From Cladopsammia gracilis (lineage: Eukaryota > Cnidaria > Anthozoa > Scleractinia > Dendrophylliidae), in NCBI GenBank assembly GCA_022457155.1, contig JAJGOT010000134.1, positions 1,481,001 to 1,545,000 on the forward strand: DNA of 64,000 nucleotides. The letters are read 5' to 3'. A model generated the notes under the pieces. The model saw only the letters and a list, made by a program, of their open reading frames with translations, had not been told where the DNA came from and did no database searches. The position numbers and the translations under genes were made by a program. Positions 32,917 to 43,245 of this stretch are shown one piece after another (within the stretch, counting starts at the first letter, position 1; each line of letters begins with the position of its first letter).

Positions 32917-33636
32917 GGTTACAGTGTACCTTCAGATCGAAAATTTATTGAAAATTTTTTTTTGGCGTTAAAATAAAGTTTACAGGATGAACTTTCATCA
33001 AAAAAAAAAATTATCGAAAAATAGTGAAAATTCACGGAGAAATGACCGTATAACTTTTGTGTGCGGAGTTTGTTTATTAAGCGATATGTTTTTTTAAGCG
33101 CCGTTTTCTCAAAGTTAATTTTTCGCTTGTTGGGGACACTTTAAATAGCTACAACTCAAAGGGAATTTGTACGATTTTCCTTAAATTTGGACAGAATCTA
33201 GGCTAACATATAATCAACAAAAACGTGTCGGCGAATTTCTTAATTCCGAAAACTTTTTCGTCAAGAGCCATTTCCGTGCGATCATTCCAATTTTTTTTCT
33301 CCCCTTTTCGAAAATATTCTGTAACTTTTTACTGCAATTGAATATGGGAAATCGCCGACACGTTTTTTTAGGGCTTCGTGTCCGGAAATCCGAGAACCAA
33401 TCAAATTAGCAAAATATAATAATCGCTTTGAGTTATAGCGTTTTAAAGCTGATTCGAACGTTCGAATTTAGACGTCGTATAAACTTCGATAATTCATTTT
33501 ATTAGCAAATGGTTTCCATATTTAGATAGCCAGCTCTATAAGCTTTAATTTGATATCTGGGTTTAGGTATATTAAGTGAAATCTTAAGACGCTAGAGCTG
33601 TTATACTGGAGACACCACCGAAGGTACACTGTAACC
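32917..33636. mobile_element. 720-bp TIR element at a TTAA target in E2
   Basis: Ends GGTTACAGTGTACCTTC and complement; TTAA at 32913-32916 and 33637-33640. E1 (near 23004) and E3 (near 34651) have one TTAA at this place. No ORF. Same target rule as 28363-30013 but an unrelated end sequence. Confidence 0.9.
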
Positions 33637-33711
33637 TTAAGACAGTTTATGGGATATAGAGCACACAAATACTGGGCACTGATTGGCTGAGTGGGTGTGA
33701 CCATTTTCTGA

Positions 33712-34580
33712 AGATAATTAAACTACGCAGCAATAAAACGAGATGTGACGAAGTGCAGGCAATATTAGGTATCCTCTAAATATGAAGGTGAACAACGGAG
33801 AAGTATGGATAAGAGCGAAAAACGGAGCTTGTCTGCACACGAGCGCTAAGAAGGCTGTGTCGAGACATCAGGCATATGTTGCGAATGGAAAAGACCGTTG
33901 TCGTGTAATTTTAAATTTAAACTACTTTTCAACAATTAGTTTGCCAATAATTGCATATTTTCGCTGTACCAGTGGTCTCAAAATGGCCGATTTATATTGT
34001 GTTCATTACGCTATGCGGTCCAAGTGAGACCGATTGCATAACCCCTGTTACGTAAAATTAAAATTCCTTCTTGGCTCTGAGCGTACTTAATAAAGTGCAA
34101 TGGTTATGAAACCTGAGAAGTGTCTTTGTTCGATGTTTTTGTTATTGTTTTTCGGCCTCTGACCGTGCACAACCACAATACATATTTAACTTTTGTTCGA
34201 GCAACTGACCAATAGAAATGTTGCTGTTAAGTTATTCAGTCACACCGTGTGATCAAAAAACAAAAGATTTCCACGGTCAAGTACGATTCAACATAAATTA
34301 TACCATGCGCGATTTAGGGGTAACACTTGTTCTTTATTGTTAAAACAATGCAATGGAATATTAGAACACAAAAGAACGACAATACAATAGAATACAATAC
34401 CATAGAATATGTTAGAATACATAATTTTACCTAATACAATCGAGGTGTACAATGTACAATGGAGCTGACACCCTAAATCTGGCATCAAATGACATAAATT
34501 GGCCACTCCGAAAAATACCATAATACTCTTTTATGTGTAGGCTCAGCCTCACCGGGGTGTAATTATTCAAGTCTCCTTTG
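33712..34580. other. Spacer between E2 and E3: unit 4 remainder plus repeat
   Basis: 33712-34028 continues unit 4 upstream of the GPCR and retains about 80 bp deleted from units 1-3 (around 33881-33980). 34440-34580 matches 23085-23232. No supported gene. Confidence 0.6.
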
Positions 34581-35247
34581 TTAGAAAATGGTCACACCCG
34601 CTCAGCCAATCAGTGCCCAGTATTTGTGTGCTCTATATCCCATAAACTGTCTTAAATTATGTAAAGAGGCGGGGGCTTTGAAGCCCAGGGAAATTGTGGG
34701 GTAAAATAACTACTCATTAGTATGCTCTATATAGAACATACTAATGAATTCTTTTGTTTTCCTTTGTCTAAAAGCCTAATTAGTATGCTCTATATAGAGC
34801 ATACTAATGAGAAAATAGAGCATACTAATGAGTATATAGAGCATACTAATGAATTACAGGCTGCTAATTTAAACAAAAACAACTTTAATTATAACAATGA
34901 CAATTTTATTTGAAGTTTTCGCTTTACATAACTTAAGCAAGAGATTAATCACCAAAATAACAAAACCAAATTCGACTTAACAATTTTTAGGAAAAATTAA
35001 ACGAAAGACTGGGTCTTTCTGCGTGTACCGGTACTCATTGTCTTCTATTGTTTGTGAGGTATTGTATTTTTGGTTTTGTTTTGCATTTGTATTATTCATA
35101 AACAAGTAAAAATAAACGATAAAACTGAACAACGTTTCGGGGTCGTCATGACGCCATTATCAAGTTCGAAGTGATAAAAATTATTATAGAGTCAATGTCA
35201 GAAATAGTTCACCAAAGGAAATTAACATAATGTCTGAATATATAATG

Positions 35248-36069
35248 TCACGCAAATAGTTTTGCTTTAATTGAGTCCGATTGGACATTGAGAGGTGGTG
35301 TTAACTCTCTAATTAGCAACATTTCGTAAACTAAGCAATCGAACTTATTCGTGCACTTTTTTAGGACAGAAAAGTGTCTGTCAAGGTCTTTAGGGACATT
35401 ACGGTGTTTGTTGAGAAGATGCTTGCCAATGGAAGAAGATTGGTATTTATGCTCGGGCACGCGCTGGTGCAGATGCCTAAGTGTAAACCCTACATAACTT
35501 GCATCACACAAGTCACATTGAAATTTATAAACAACGCAATTCTGATTTACAATAGGCGGTTTTTTCTCTTTTACTTTTAGTTTTTGTTGGATTTTGTTAC
35601 TAACGAAGATCGGTTGGATGACTGTGTCAATCTTCTGGCTAAGAACTTTGAGTTGTTGGTGCACCAGGTCCGCCGAAGCCTGATCTTTGAAAGGCAGGAC
35701 TATTCGGACAGTTGGACTGTCTCTTGGGGCAGATATTGGTTGAGGGCCTTCAGCCTTAGAGGCTACAAAATACCTAACGGTGGTATTAATAAGATGTTGT
35801 GGGTATTTCAACCGAGTGAACACAGTTTTCAAACGGTCACATTCTTCAGAGAAGTACGACCAACACGATGATAAACGATAAGCACGATCAAGCATGGTTC
35901 TCAAAAGTCCTCGTTTATAGCGCATATCGACATGACTTTGGTAGTGGAGCAAAAGACTCGTGTTAGTTGGTTTTATGTAGACCTTGGTCTCGATTTGGGG
36001 AGCTCTGTCGAGGAGCTGCATTCCAAGGAAGGGTAGCAGGCCATTAGCTTCCATGGTGAACTTCACAGA
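35248..36069 (-). pseudogene. Penelope-like polyprotein C-terminal part, left arm
   Basis: About 272 codons in frame to a stop at 35248. Contains the region after the RT palm (NGLLPFLGMQLLDRAP) and the GIY-YIG-type endonuclease (VVYKFQCDLCDASYVGFT ... RVPEHK), ending VQSDSIKAKLFA. The YVDD motif is missing because the arm stops at VKFTME. Almost identical to the right arm: it lacks two codons and has Asp for one Asn. It cannot encode an active enzyme alone. Confidence 0.88.
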
Positions 36070-36078
36070 GCTTGCAGG

Positions 36079-37012
36079 AAAAATGCCTCCTTTTTACAAG
36101 AGGTACGTTGATGATACTTTGACCATAATGCCAGACACAACATCAGCGACTAATTTTCTCCAGGTCCTTAACAACTGCCACACATCTGTGAAGTTCACCA
36201 TGGAAACAGAAGCTAATGGCCTGCTACCCTTCCTTGGAATGCAGCTCCTCAACAGAGCTCCCCAAATCGAGACCAAGGTCTACATAAAACCAACTAACAC
36301 GAGTCTTTTGCTCCACTACCAAAGTCATGTCGATATGCGCTATAAACGAGGACTTTTGAGAACCATGCTTGATCGTGCTTATCGTTTATCATCGTGTTGG
36401 TCGTACTTCTCTGAAGAATGTGACCGTTTGAAAACTGTGTTCACTCGGTTGAAATACCCACAACATCTTATTAATACCACCGTTAGGTATTTTGTAGCCT
36501 CTAAGGCTGAAGGCCCTCAACCAATATCTGCCCCAAGAGACAGTCCAACTGTCCGAATAGTCCTGCCTTTCAAAGATCAGGCTTCGGCGGACCTGGTGCA
36601 CCAACAACTCAAAGTTCTTAGCCAGAAGATTGACACAGTCATCCAACCGATCTTCGTTAGTAACAAAATCCAACAAAAACTAAAAGTAAAAGAGAAAAAA
36701 CCGCCTATTGTAAATCAGAATTGCGTTGTTTATAAATTTCAATGTGACTTGTGTGATGCAAGTTATGTAGGGTTTACACTTAGGCATCTGCACCAGCGCG
36801 TGCCCGAGCATAAATACCAATCTTCTTCCATTGGCAAGCATCTTCTCAACAAACACCGTAATGTCCCTAAAGACCTTGACAGACACTTTTCTGTCCTAAA
36901 AAAGTGCACGAATAAGTTCGATTGCTTAGTTTACGAAATGTTGCTAATTAGAGAGTTAACACCACCTCTCAATGTCCAATCGGACTCAATTAAAGCAAAA
37001 CTATTTGCGTGA
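36079..37012 (+). pseudogene. Penelope-like polyprotein C-terminal part, right arm
   Basis: Open from about 36079 to the stop at 37012. It starts in the RT palm with YKRYVDDTL (YVDD catalytic motif at 36104-36115), continues through the thumb-like linker and ends in the GIY-YIG-type domain (CDASYVGFTLRHLHQR). The RT fingers and N-terminus are absent, so it is a 5'-truncated copy. The intact frame argues for recent insertion. Confidence 0.9.
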
Positions 37013-37089
37013 CATTATATATTCAGACATTATGTTAATTTCCTTTGGTGAACTATTTCTGACATTGACTCTATAATAATTTTTATCAC

Positions 37090-37130
37090 TTCGAACTTGA
37101 TAATGGCGTCATGACGACCCCGAAACGTTG
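37090..37130 (+). ncRNA. Possible hammerhead-like motif in Penelope 3' UTR (mirror copy 35138-35178)
   Basis: The sequence around ACTTGATAATGGCGTCATG followed by ACGACCCCGAAACG has GAAAC after a short hairpin, and similar blocks end the fragments at 58590-58640 and 62245-62280. Penelope-like elements are known to carry hammerhead ribozymes, but the CUGANGA core is not perfect here, so this is only a lead. Confidence 0.25.
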
Positions 37131-37680
37131 TTCAGTTTTATCGTTTATTTTTACTTGTTTATGTATAACCAAACCTCTACTCATAAGGAATTTGTATTAT
37201 TGTCGTTCTTTGTTCCTTTTGTTTTACGTCATCTGTCCTCCGGTACACACAGAAACAACCGAAAGACTGGTCTCACCGTGCTTTGGAATTCTGTCTCTTT
37301 CTCTTTGCTCAATTTCGTTCACTGTCGTAGGCTTTTGGAAACGTGCACTTTTGTCGAATTCATATCATCCCCCAAGCACTCGGATATGTCTTCGCTCTCA
37401 AAAGCAAGTAACTATTGAGTGGCAAGGGACGGCCTCAAGTTCCTCGAGCTCTGTATACTGGCTCATAGCCGGAGCAAATGAGCCATCAAAACAACAAAGA
37501 ATAAACAAAGCTCCAAAAAAAGAAAAGCATTGTTATTCGTAAAATTCTACCAACAGATCGGCGACATCCAAAACAAAATAACAACGTGACTCCCAAGTGT
37601 GAATGACACAATTAAAATACGCTCATAAATACAATCTGCATAACATATGTTTTCTTCGCGGATATGACCATTTTCTAAGA

Positions 37681-37830
37681 CGGTTAGACAATGAACGCTC
37701 GTGTCCTATGGGATATAGCGCCTCTCGCATTAGATAGAAGTGCCACTCGGGCTACGCCCTCGTGGACTTCTATCTATGCTCGAGGCACTATATCCCATAG
37801 AACACTCGCGTTCATTGTCTAACCCTTACT
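37681..37830. mobile_element. Hairpin MITE H, copy 2
   Basis: Reverse-oriented twin of 31814-31970, abutting E3. Arms GGTTAGACAATGAACGC and complement. Confidence 0.85.
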
Positions 37831-38212
37831 TAAAATGGCACAATGGCATTCAGAGTACATGTAGGAACGCTAGGACGCGTAGCATTGTATGTTCGCATAC
37901 AAATGTGCACCGTATGCAAATTGCCACGAAGTTGAAGCATGGCACGTGCAGTTTGTGCTGAAAACAAAAGAAATTGGAAAAATGAGGCTTACATCAAGCA
38001 ACGGCCAAAACTGCACTTTAAAAGAGTATTATGGTATTTTTAATAGTTTCTGGCGTGGGCTATTGTAGCTCCTTTGTTATCGCCATTGAAGTCTGCAAGG
38101 TTTTATAGCCAGTCCCTCGATTAACTCTGCTCTGAGGCTTTGGGGAATAAAACAAACGAAAACCGCACGTCGAGTTTCCGCGATCGGTGATCATTCTTTA
38201 TCTACATTGTTT
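37831..38212. repeat. Repeat R
   Basis: Matches 23235-23282 plus 23830-24153 (which is interrupted by the NotI-end element), and 7700-7985 in reverse. No gene. Confidence 0.7.
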
Positions 38213-39239
38213 CGAGTAACTTTTAGTAAATAGTCATACTGAATGTCATCGAGTGGTTTCACATAACCCGCCATGAAACAGAAATAGAACAAATACAGTG
38301 GAGTCTGGGGCATGCACATCGTGTCAAATAGAGAACCTTAATTCGGTTCCGGTAACGAATGAAAGATGGATCAATTTAAAGAGTATTTGTCCGAAAAAAG
38401 GTATTTAGTGTTTCGAGCTCTGAACTCACTAACCTCCCCTCCCCCTCCCCTGACCTCCCCCCTGACCTCCCCCCCCCCCCACCCTTTCTGCTTTCTGCTC
38501 TCCCATTCCTTCCCCGTTGGAATAATTACAGGTTTGGCCAATGTCGACAATCATAATTTGAAAAGTAAAATTTCCTCTGTGTAAACATCGGTTTTGAATA
38601 TTCGCAAACTCAGCGGTCGTATAAAACAAAAGTAAAACAAAAAAACTTCACGACAAACCTTTTTTCAGTTTGCCGTTCGTTGCGTTCTATCAGAGAGACT
38701 GAAAATCGATCTAAATGAACAAAACAATTATTCTTAATTTTCAAACACCAATATTTTTTTCTCTGGATAGCGAAAGAAGGCATCCACTTTTAATTTAGTG
38801 CGTCTGTCAAATTGTATTAATAAACCGTGACACATCGGACAGCAGATGGCTTTAAAAAGTCAGATGACTTATTGTTCGTAAAACGCATTCCTTGCGAAAA
38901 GGAAAAAGTTAATGATATCATCCTCGCTGTACACTATCAGTTGACTCTCCTGCTGTGATTCCTTTTGTTTTTGAATATTTCTTCCGCTTTTTAATCGCAC
39001 TAAAAGGAAATAATACCCATTTTGCAACACTGAGATTGTCAGTGATAGATGATACCCTGGCCGCAATATTTGCTTTTATCTGACAGTCTTAAAATAGAAA
39101 TTCGTTATCAAAGCGATAGAAAAGTAAGCTGCTAAAACAAAATAGTGCGTTATTGACTTTTGATATCTTCTATTCTTTATGCATTTCGTGTGAAACGTCT
39201 GCCGTTCAACACCAGAATAATTTACTGACAATATCTAAA
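38213..39239. other. Intergenic region upstream of the fifth GPCR
   Basis: AT-rich, with one pyrimidine-rich tract at 38435-38485 (CCCCTCCCC, then ten or more C). No supported gene. A promoter for the gene at 39240 must lie here or in its 5' exons, but I cannot point to it. Confidence 0.5.
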
Positions 39240-40154
39240 ATGACCAACTTCGAAACTGACTTCCGAAATCCAAACCGAGGCGTTTATACGACATCAGGAA
39301 TTATCTTCCTTATCACAGGAGTGTTTGTGTCGCTGGGAAATGGCTTTATCCTTTACATCGTCAGAAGAGATCCTTTAAAATGCTTTAACAAACCGACAAA
39401 CGTGTTTAATAATTCGTTAACAATGGCACATCTTTTTTGTGGAATTGTCGTTTTACCCTTTGTTGGCGTTTTAAATATTCTTCGCGGAGAATGTCCCAAG
39501 ACTTCACTTCCTTCTGCAGTTGTCGATCTAGAAGCCGTGTTGGTGAATTTTAACATTGGAACTGCGACACTTTTACTGTTTACCATTTCAACAGAACGAT
39601 GCACTGCTGTTATTCTTCCACGCTTTAACAAGAAATGGTTGACTTTAAAGCGAGCAAAAGCCATAAGCTTGACATCCGCAACAGTGTGCTTCGTGTTCTG
39701 CCTTCTTTTATTTGTGCCCGTTTCAAAGACCTTCTTTTACATTGCCTATCTTCACGTTTTTATTTTTCTCCCAGCGTGTGGAATCTTAGCATCGTGCGCT
39801 GCGAGGCTACGAAATTTCAAAAAACAAGCCCGAGTCTCTGTGATAAACAGTGGCCTACCAGTTCCGCAGTTGTTTGTCCATGAAACAAGAAAGAGGAATT
39901 CTCAGTTGGTTTACAAACTTTTGGTCACCGTGTTTAGCATTCTCTTGCCTGTGTTGATAGCTTTGTTTCTGTTTTACGCGGTGAGAATCTTCGCAATAAC
40001 ATGTGAAGAGTGTTTGAACAGAAAATGGCTTATTACTCTTACCAATGTAGATTTAATGTTTCTGTTTTTAACTTCTGCTTTTAATCCTCTAGTACTTTAT
40101 TCGCGAATTCCTGAATACTCGCGAACGATAAAACACATTTTTAGGAAGAAATAA
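39240..40154 (+). CDS. Class A-like orphan GPCR, divergent
   Basis: 304 aa from the ATG at 39240; an in-frame ATG at 39153 would add 29 residues, but the shorter start puts NPNRGVY just before TM1 as in typical receptors. Seven hydrophobic segments are visible. TM1 contains SLGNGFILY with the conserved Asn. TM2 reads LTMAHLFCG, so the usual Asp2.50 is His. TM3 ends STERC in place of DRY. TM7 reads FNPLVLYS, a shifted NPxxY. It has RRDPLKCFNKP after TM1, very like KDPLKCFRRP in the cluster receptors, which suggests distant kinship. ITCEECLNRKW before TM7 parallels NCESCLKTTW. Intronless, opposite strand to the cluster. Loss of D2.50 is unusual and may alter sodium-site coupling. Confidence 0.88.
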   Translation: MTNFETDFRNPNRGVYTTSGIIFLITGVFVSLGNGFILYIVRRDPLKCFNKPTNVFNNSLTMAHLFCGIVVLPFVGVLNILRGECPKTSLPSAVVDLEAVLVNFNIGTATLLLFTISTERCTAVILPRFNKKWLTLKRAKAISLTSATVCFVFCLLLFVPVSKTFFYIAYLHVFIFLPACGILASCAARLRNFKKQARVSVINSGLPVPQLFVHETRKRNSQLVYKLLVTVFSILLPVLIALFLFYAVRIFAITCEECLNRKWLITLTNVDLMFLFLTSAFNPLVLYSRIPEYSRTIKHIFRKK

Positions 40155-40575
40155 TTAATCGAGACAGTCAATCTCCATGCTACCCAGTTTATCTTAATGT
40201 GTAATTTTAAGTTTCTTTCAATGCAAACAGGGCTTGTATAATCACAACAGTAACACTAAATAATTAACGGGTTGAGTGAAAAATTAAAATCTAGAAAGTG
40301 AGAACTACTTTGTCCTGTTAGATCCGCTCGCGATTTTTGTAGCGTTTTATTTTCACATTAACTGATTAAGGCCCCTAAAAATGGAAATACTTTTCTTGAT
40401 TTTCATTAACTGACCTCTCAATTGTCTAGAAAAAACGTCGCTATATATGTTTATCATTAAAACAAACACGTCGATTTTCCAGTTCCAAGCTAAGCAATCG
40501 GATGTAAAAACCAAAACAATATGAGTCATATGGCGTATTTCCCACACTTGGCACCGGTTGCACGTTTTTGTGCAG
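40155..40575. other. 3' flank of the fifth GPCR
   Basis: No gene seen. AT-rich sequence without a clear repeat. Confidence 0.5.
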
Positions 40576-40916
40576 TACCGTATTTGTTCTAACAAACAGG
40601 CCGGGCGTTTATTAAATTTTCCCGTTTTCATGGGGGCGTTTATTAAAGAGGGGCACTTATTTCATTTCTCTACAAAGAGTTCTGGTTGGAACACAACTTT
40701 ATACTAAATCTATAGCACGTAAAACGAGTGACATTTATTCACTGTATAGAAATGTTTGTGGTGCTCCTTTTTTAAGCAGGATTTTGGGGGTTGGGGTGGG
40801 GCGTTTATAAGAGAGGGGCCTTTATTAGAGAGAGGCTTTTATTGGATTTTCCCGCTTTTTAAGGTAGCGTTTATTTAGAGAGGGGCGTCTATTAGTTTAT
40901 TAGAATAAATACGGTA
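40576..40916. mobile_element. TIR element with GGGCGTTTATTAGAGAGG sub-repeats
   Basis: Ends TACCGTATTTGTTCTAA and TTAGAATAAATACGGTA. The interior repeats GGGCGTTTATT(A)AGAGAGGGGC in direct orientation four to five times. No ORF. Confidence 0.65.
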
Positions 40917-41110
40917 TGTAAAAGAAGTGTCCGTTAAACAAAACCGATCGAAAACGCATTAATTTTGTATTTATCTTTTTAGTTTTTTATTTAAAGATTT
41001 TATTTAATTTCATGTTAAAATTTACATCTGAAAGACTTCAGCGGGAAACCGTGGACGACAATCCTGTGGTGTACGTTGGATCAAACGAATGATCTAATCG
41101 GCTTAAACAA

Positions 41111-41673
41111 GTGAAGATATAGATCGTTTTCACTGACGTCATATCAAAATTCAGGAGCCGTTTTCGAATCCAAAATGTTTCTGGAATTGTAGACAGTGTA
41201 AAACTACACATCTGAGCCAAATTTTGAAGCGCCAGAGCATTTAGTTCAAGAGTTATAGGCGAACGAGTTTTAGACATTTTTAGTAAGAAATGTATGGAGC
41301 GGCCATCTTGGTGTACCACTTTGGTACACCAACATGGCGGACAAAAATTCAAAGCCTTAATTACACCAAAATCTCATCACAAAATATTGTATTCACTATA
41401 AGTTCCATTAAATCGGCTCATAACCATCTATAATTCAAAAATAACTTTCAATGGTTCAATTTTGTTGATTTTCGCGGCTTATTTGAAAAAGAGAGACGGA
41501 TTGCGTGACACATTTAAAACCTTTATAAATCGGAAGCAAAACATCGTTTAAACCTGAAACTTTTTGTGAAAGATTATAACACTGGTATCCATATACCATG
41601 TTAGAAACAGCTTTGTAGGATGTATACTTTAGATTTTTGAATTTTTATGACGCCATGTGAAAACGATCTATAC
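41111..41673. mobile_element. Long MITE of family G
   Basis: Ends TATAGATCGTTTTCACTGACGTCAT and the complement with few mismatches, with the inner palindrome GGCCATCTTGGTGTACCA / TGGTACACCAACATGG at 41290-41340. Same family as the 160-bp element inside the LINE (5534-5693). Confidence 0.75.
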
Positions 41674-41719
41674 TGTAGAAGCAGAGACTGATACAACGTA
41701 GATTTTTTTTAGTGCTATA

Positions 41720-41748
41720 TTTCGGCTGGTCAAACCAGCCTTCTTCAG
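41720..41748 (-). ncRNA. Candidate hammerhead ribozyme core
   Basis: On the reverse strand: CTGAAGA, then A, a 6-bp stem GGCTGG-TTTGA-CCAGCC, then GAAA. This is the order of a hammerhead core (CUGANGA, stem II, GAAA). One unpaired A before stem II, and stems I and III that I could not close convincingly, limit confidence. It may be the 3' end of an otherwise lost Penelope-like element. Confidence 0.35.
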
Positions 41749-42535
41749 ATACAATGAGGAAAATTTACGTTGGTATAAATGATTATATAGAGAAATATCT
41801 TGCGTAATAAACCTATCACAGCCGCCGAACACATTCTGTCCTCTCTTAATCACACTGCTAACGACATGCAATTAATCTCCCTTGAAAAAAAAATTTCTAA
41901 AAGAGACTCAATGCACTAGGTAAGGCCAGGGAAACTTATTTAATCTCAAAGGCCAGAACTCTTGAACCGTATGGCCAAAACATCAGAGAAGGAACATTTT
42001 AGATATTTAGTTTCCTTTTTATCTTTTTATTGTTTTACCTTTATTAATTTGTTTTATTTTAGAACTGTCAATCGGCTCTATGTCATTTCTACGTCATTAC
42101 GCAAGCTATTTCTCTATTGGACCTCGCGCTTAGGCTCCGAAGGTTAAGGCGGGACTCTACCTGAATGTCATTAATCCAAATACCTTTCACTAATCTCATG
42201 AATCTATGTTGTGGGATGTTTTGTAAATTTTTGGAAGGAAATAGTTTTTTTCAAAGGATTTGTAAAATTTAGAGAAATAAGAAATATTGAAGATTTAGGG
42301 AAGTTTTAAAATTCGAATTTGTAGTTAATAATTAATAGACGGATACCAAGTTAGTCCACACTTGCTCTTGTGCGAGTATCAACTGTCTGTTGGTGCTCCA
42401 AAAATCATTTTCTTTCTTCTATCCCTTCTTCAAACCTCTTAAAATTTCATTCAAATTCAGGTAAAGCCCCGCCTTAAGCGAATTGATGTTAAGGTGGACA
42501 TGTTTGTTTTATTTATGAATTTTCTTCTTTTACAG
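41749..42535. other. Unassigned region
   Basis: AT-rich, with a weak inverted similarity between 41785-41815 and 42085-42115 (ATTACGCAAG..ATTTCTCTAT). No supported coding sequence. Confidence 0.4.
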
Positions 42536-42949
42536 TACTAAAGAGGAAAATGCCAAGAAGAAAAGGGTATCGGGTGATAGTTGGCCGAAAAAGACAAAAA
42601 CGCCTGAAAAGGTTCTTGACAAAAATACAAAAGCGCTTCAACAAAATGACAGCAAAAGTGGAGAGGAAAGGCCATCAAATAAAGCAGTAAATGGAAGTGA
42701 AAAAAACTGTGAAAGCCAGGAGATTTCAGACGAAAGACATACGGAGGTAATGAGAGATTGGGAAAGAAGACATTTAGGGAAGGAAACAGAAAAGGAAAGA
42801 GACTCACTTTTAAGGAGATGAAAGAACTCGCAGTGAAGAAGCGATTGCAAAGGCAATTCAGAGGAGCTAAGAAGGAACCGCTGGCCAATCTATCGGCGGC
42901 GCGGCTAGCTTCCTATGGACTGGTGAAAAAGAAAAAGAAGAAATCCTAG
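42536..42949 (+). pseudogene. 3' end of a lysine-rich (nucleolar-type) protein gene, frame broken
   Basis: A good acceptor (CTTCTTTTACAG) precedes an open frame beginning TKEENAKKKRVSGDSW that is very Lys/Glu rich. Around 42747-42800 the frame changes: the first frame ends TGA near 42818, while a second frame open from 42703 runs RKGKRLTFKEMKELAVKKRL to a poly-Lys C-terminus and TAG at 42949. GAG-GTAATG at 42746 could be a donor, but the next segment is too close for an intron, so a one-base frameshift or sequence error is more likely. Composition suggests a nucleolar or ribosome-biogenesis protein, but I do not recognise it. Upstream exons were not found. Confidence 0.45.
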
Positions 42950-43011
42950 TTTTGTTGCCATCACTTGTGCAACTTATCTCCGATGGAATCAGCTTAGCCA
43001 TCCCTCTCCTC

Positions 43012-43245
43012 TTGTCACAAACCTTCCTCTCCCCTCCCCTGTACGAAGTTCCATCCTGCCCTTATTTCCAATAATCATTTGTTGTGAGGTTATCGATAAC
43101 TAAACCTATGATAGAAGGAACAGTTAACCTCCCCTCCCCTCCTGTCACAAACTTTCCTCTCCCCTCCCCTACATAGTTCCATCCTGCCCATATTTTCAAT
43201 AATCATCTGTTGTGAGGTTATCGACAGCTAAACCTATGATAGAAG
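43012..43245. repeat. Tandem duplication of about 115 bp
   Basis: 43012-43125 and 43130-43245 both read CACAAACCTTCCTCTCCCC ... GTGAGGTTATCGA ... AACCTATGATAGAAGG. Pyrimidine-rich. Lies just 3' of the preceding gene. Confidence 0.8.

Larger units (their letters stand above)
31974..33711 (+). mobile_element. TIR element E, copy E2
   Basis: Ends TTAGAAAATGGTCATA and TGTGACCATTTTCTGA. Contains two insertions (32106-32293 and 32917-33636). Carries a 71-codon ORF at 32362-32577 (GTG where E1 and E3 have ATG), continuous only in this copy; it is acidic at the start and ends NEFEQRERDRIPKH, with no domain I recognise. CATTAGTATGCTC palindromes lie at 32711-32860. Confidence 0.75.
24974..34028. repeat. 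Unit 4: older, fragmented paralogue of the tandem unit
   Basis: Collinear pieces of the unit can be followed through: 24974-25816 (as 350-950), 28243-28360, 30014-30451, 30660-31813 (GPCR and promoter side) and 33712-34028 (as 3264-3690). They are separated by insertions at 25134-25375, 25817-28236, 28363-30013, 30452-30659, 31814-31970 and 31974-33711. Unit 4 lacks MITEs A and B. Confidence 0.85.
35013..37259. mobile_element. Head-to-head Penelope-like element dimer
   Basis: 2247-bp insertion. CGAAAGACTGG is duplicated at 35002-35012 and 37260-37270; E1 and E2 show the single copy. It consists of two outward-facing 3' halves of one element, meeting near 36070-36078. Both outer ends converge on a shared terminus CCGGTACAC(G/A)CAGAAA after unrelated A/T-rich stretches. 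Both 3' UTRs contain ATGACGACCCCGAAACG. Confidence 0.9.
34581..37678 (-). mobile_element. TIR element E, copy E3 (inverted), split by a Penelope dimer
   Basis: Reverse orientation relative to E2, with ends TTAGAAAATGGTCACA and TATGACCATTTTCTAA. Without the 35013-37259 insertion it is collinear with E1/E2. Its small ORF begins at ATG 37464-37466 (reverse) and is frameshifted by an extra C near 37431. Confidence 0.75.

Noticed and set aside
35248..37012. Two host genes in divergent orientation
   Set aside because: Both encode the same Penelope-like RT/GIY-YIG polyprotein and sit inside a target-site-duplicated insertion.
39353..39664. Reverse ORF within the fifth GPCR
   Set aside because: Antisense shadow of the receptor gene.
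42538..42888. 116-aa reverse ORF (Phe/Leu/Ser rich)
   Set aside because: Antisense shadow of the Lys-rich forward coding sequence.
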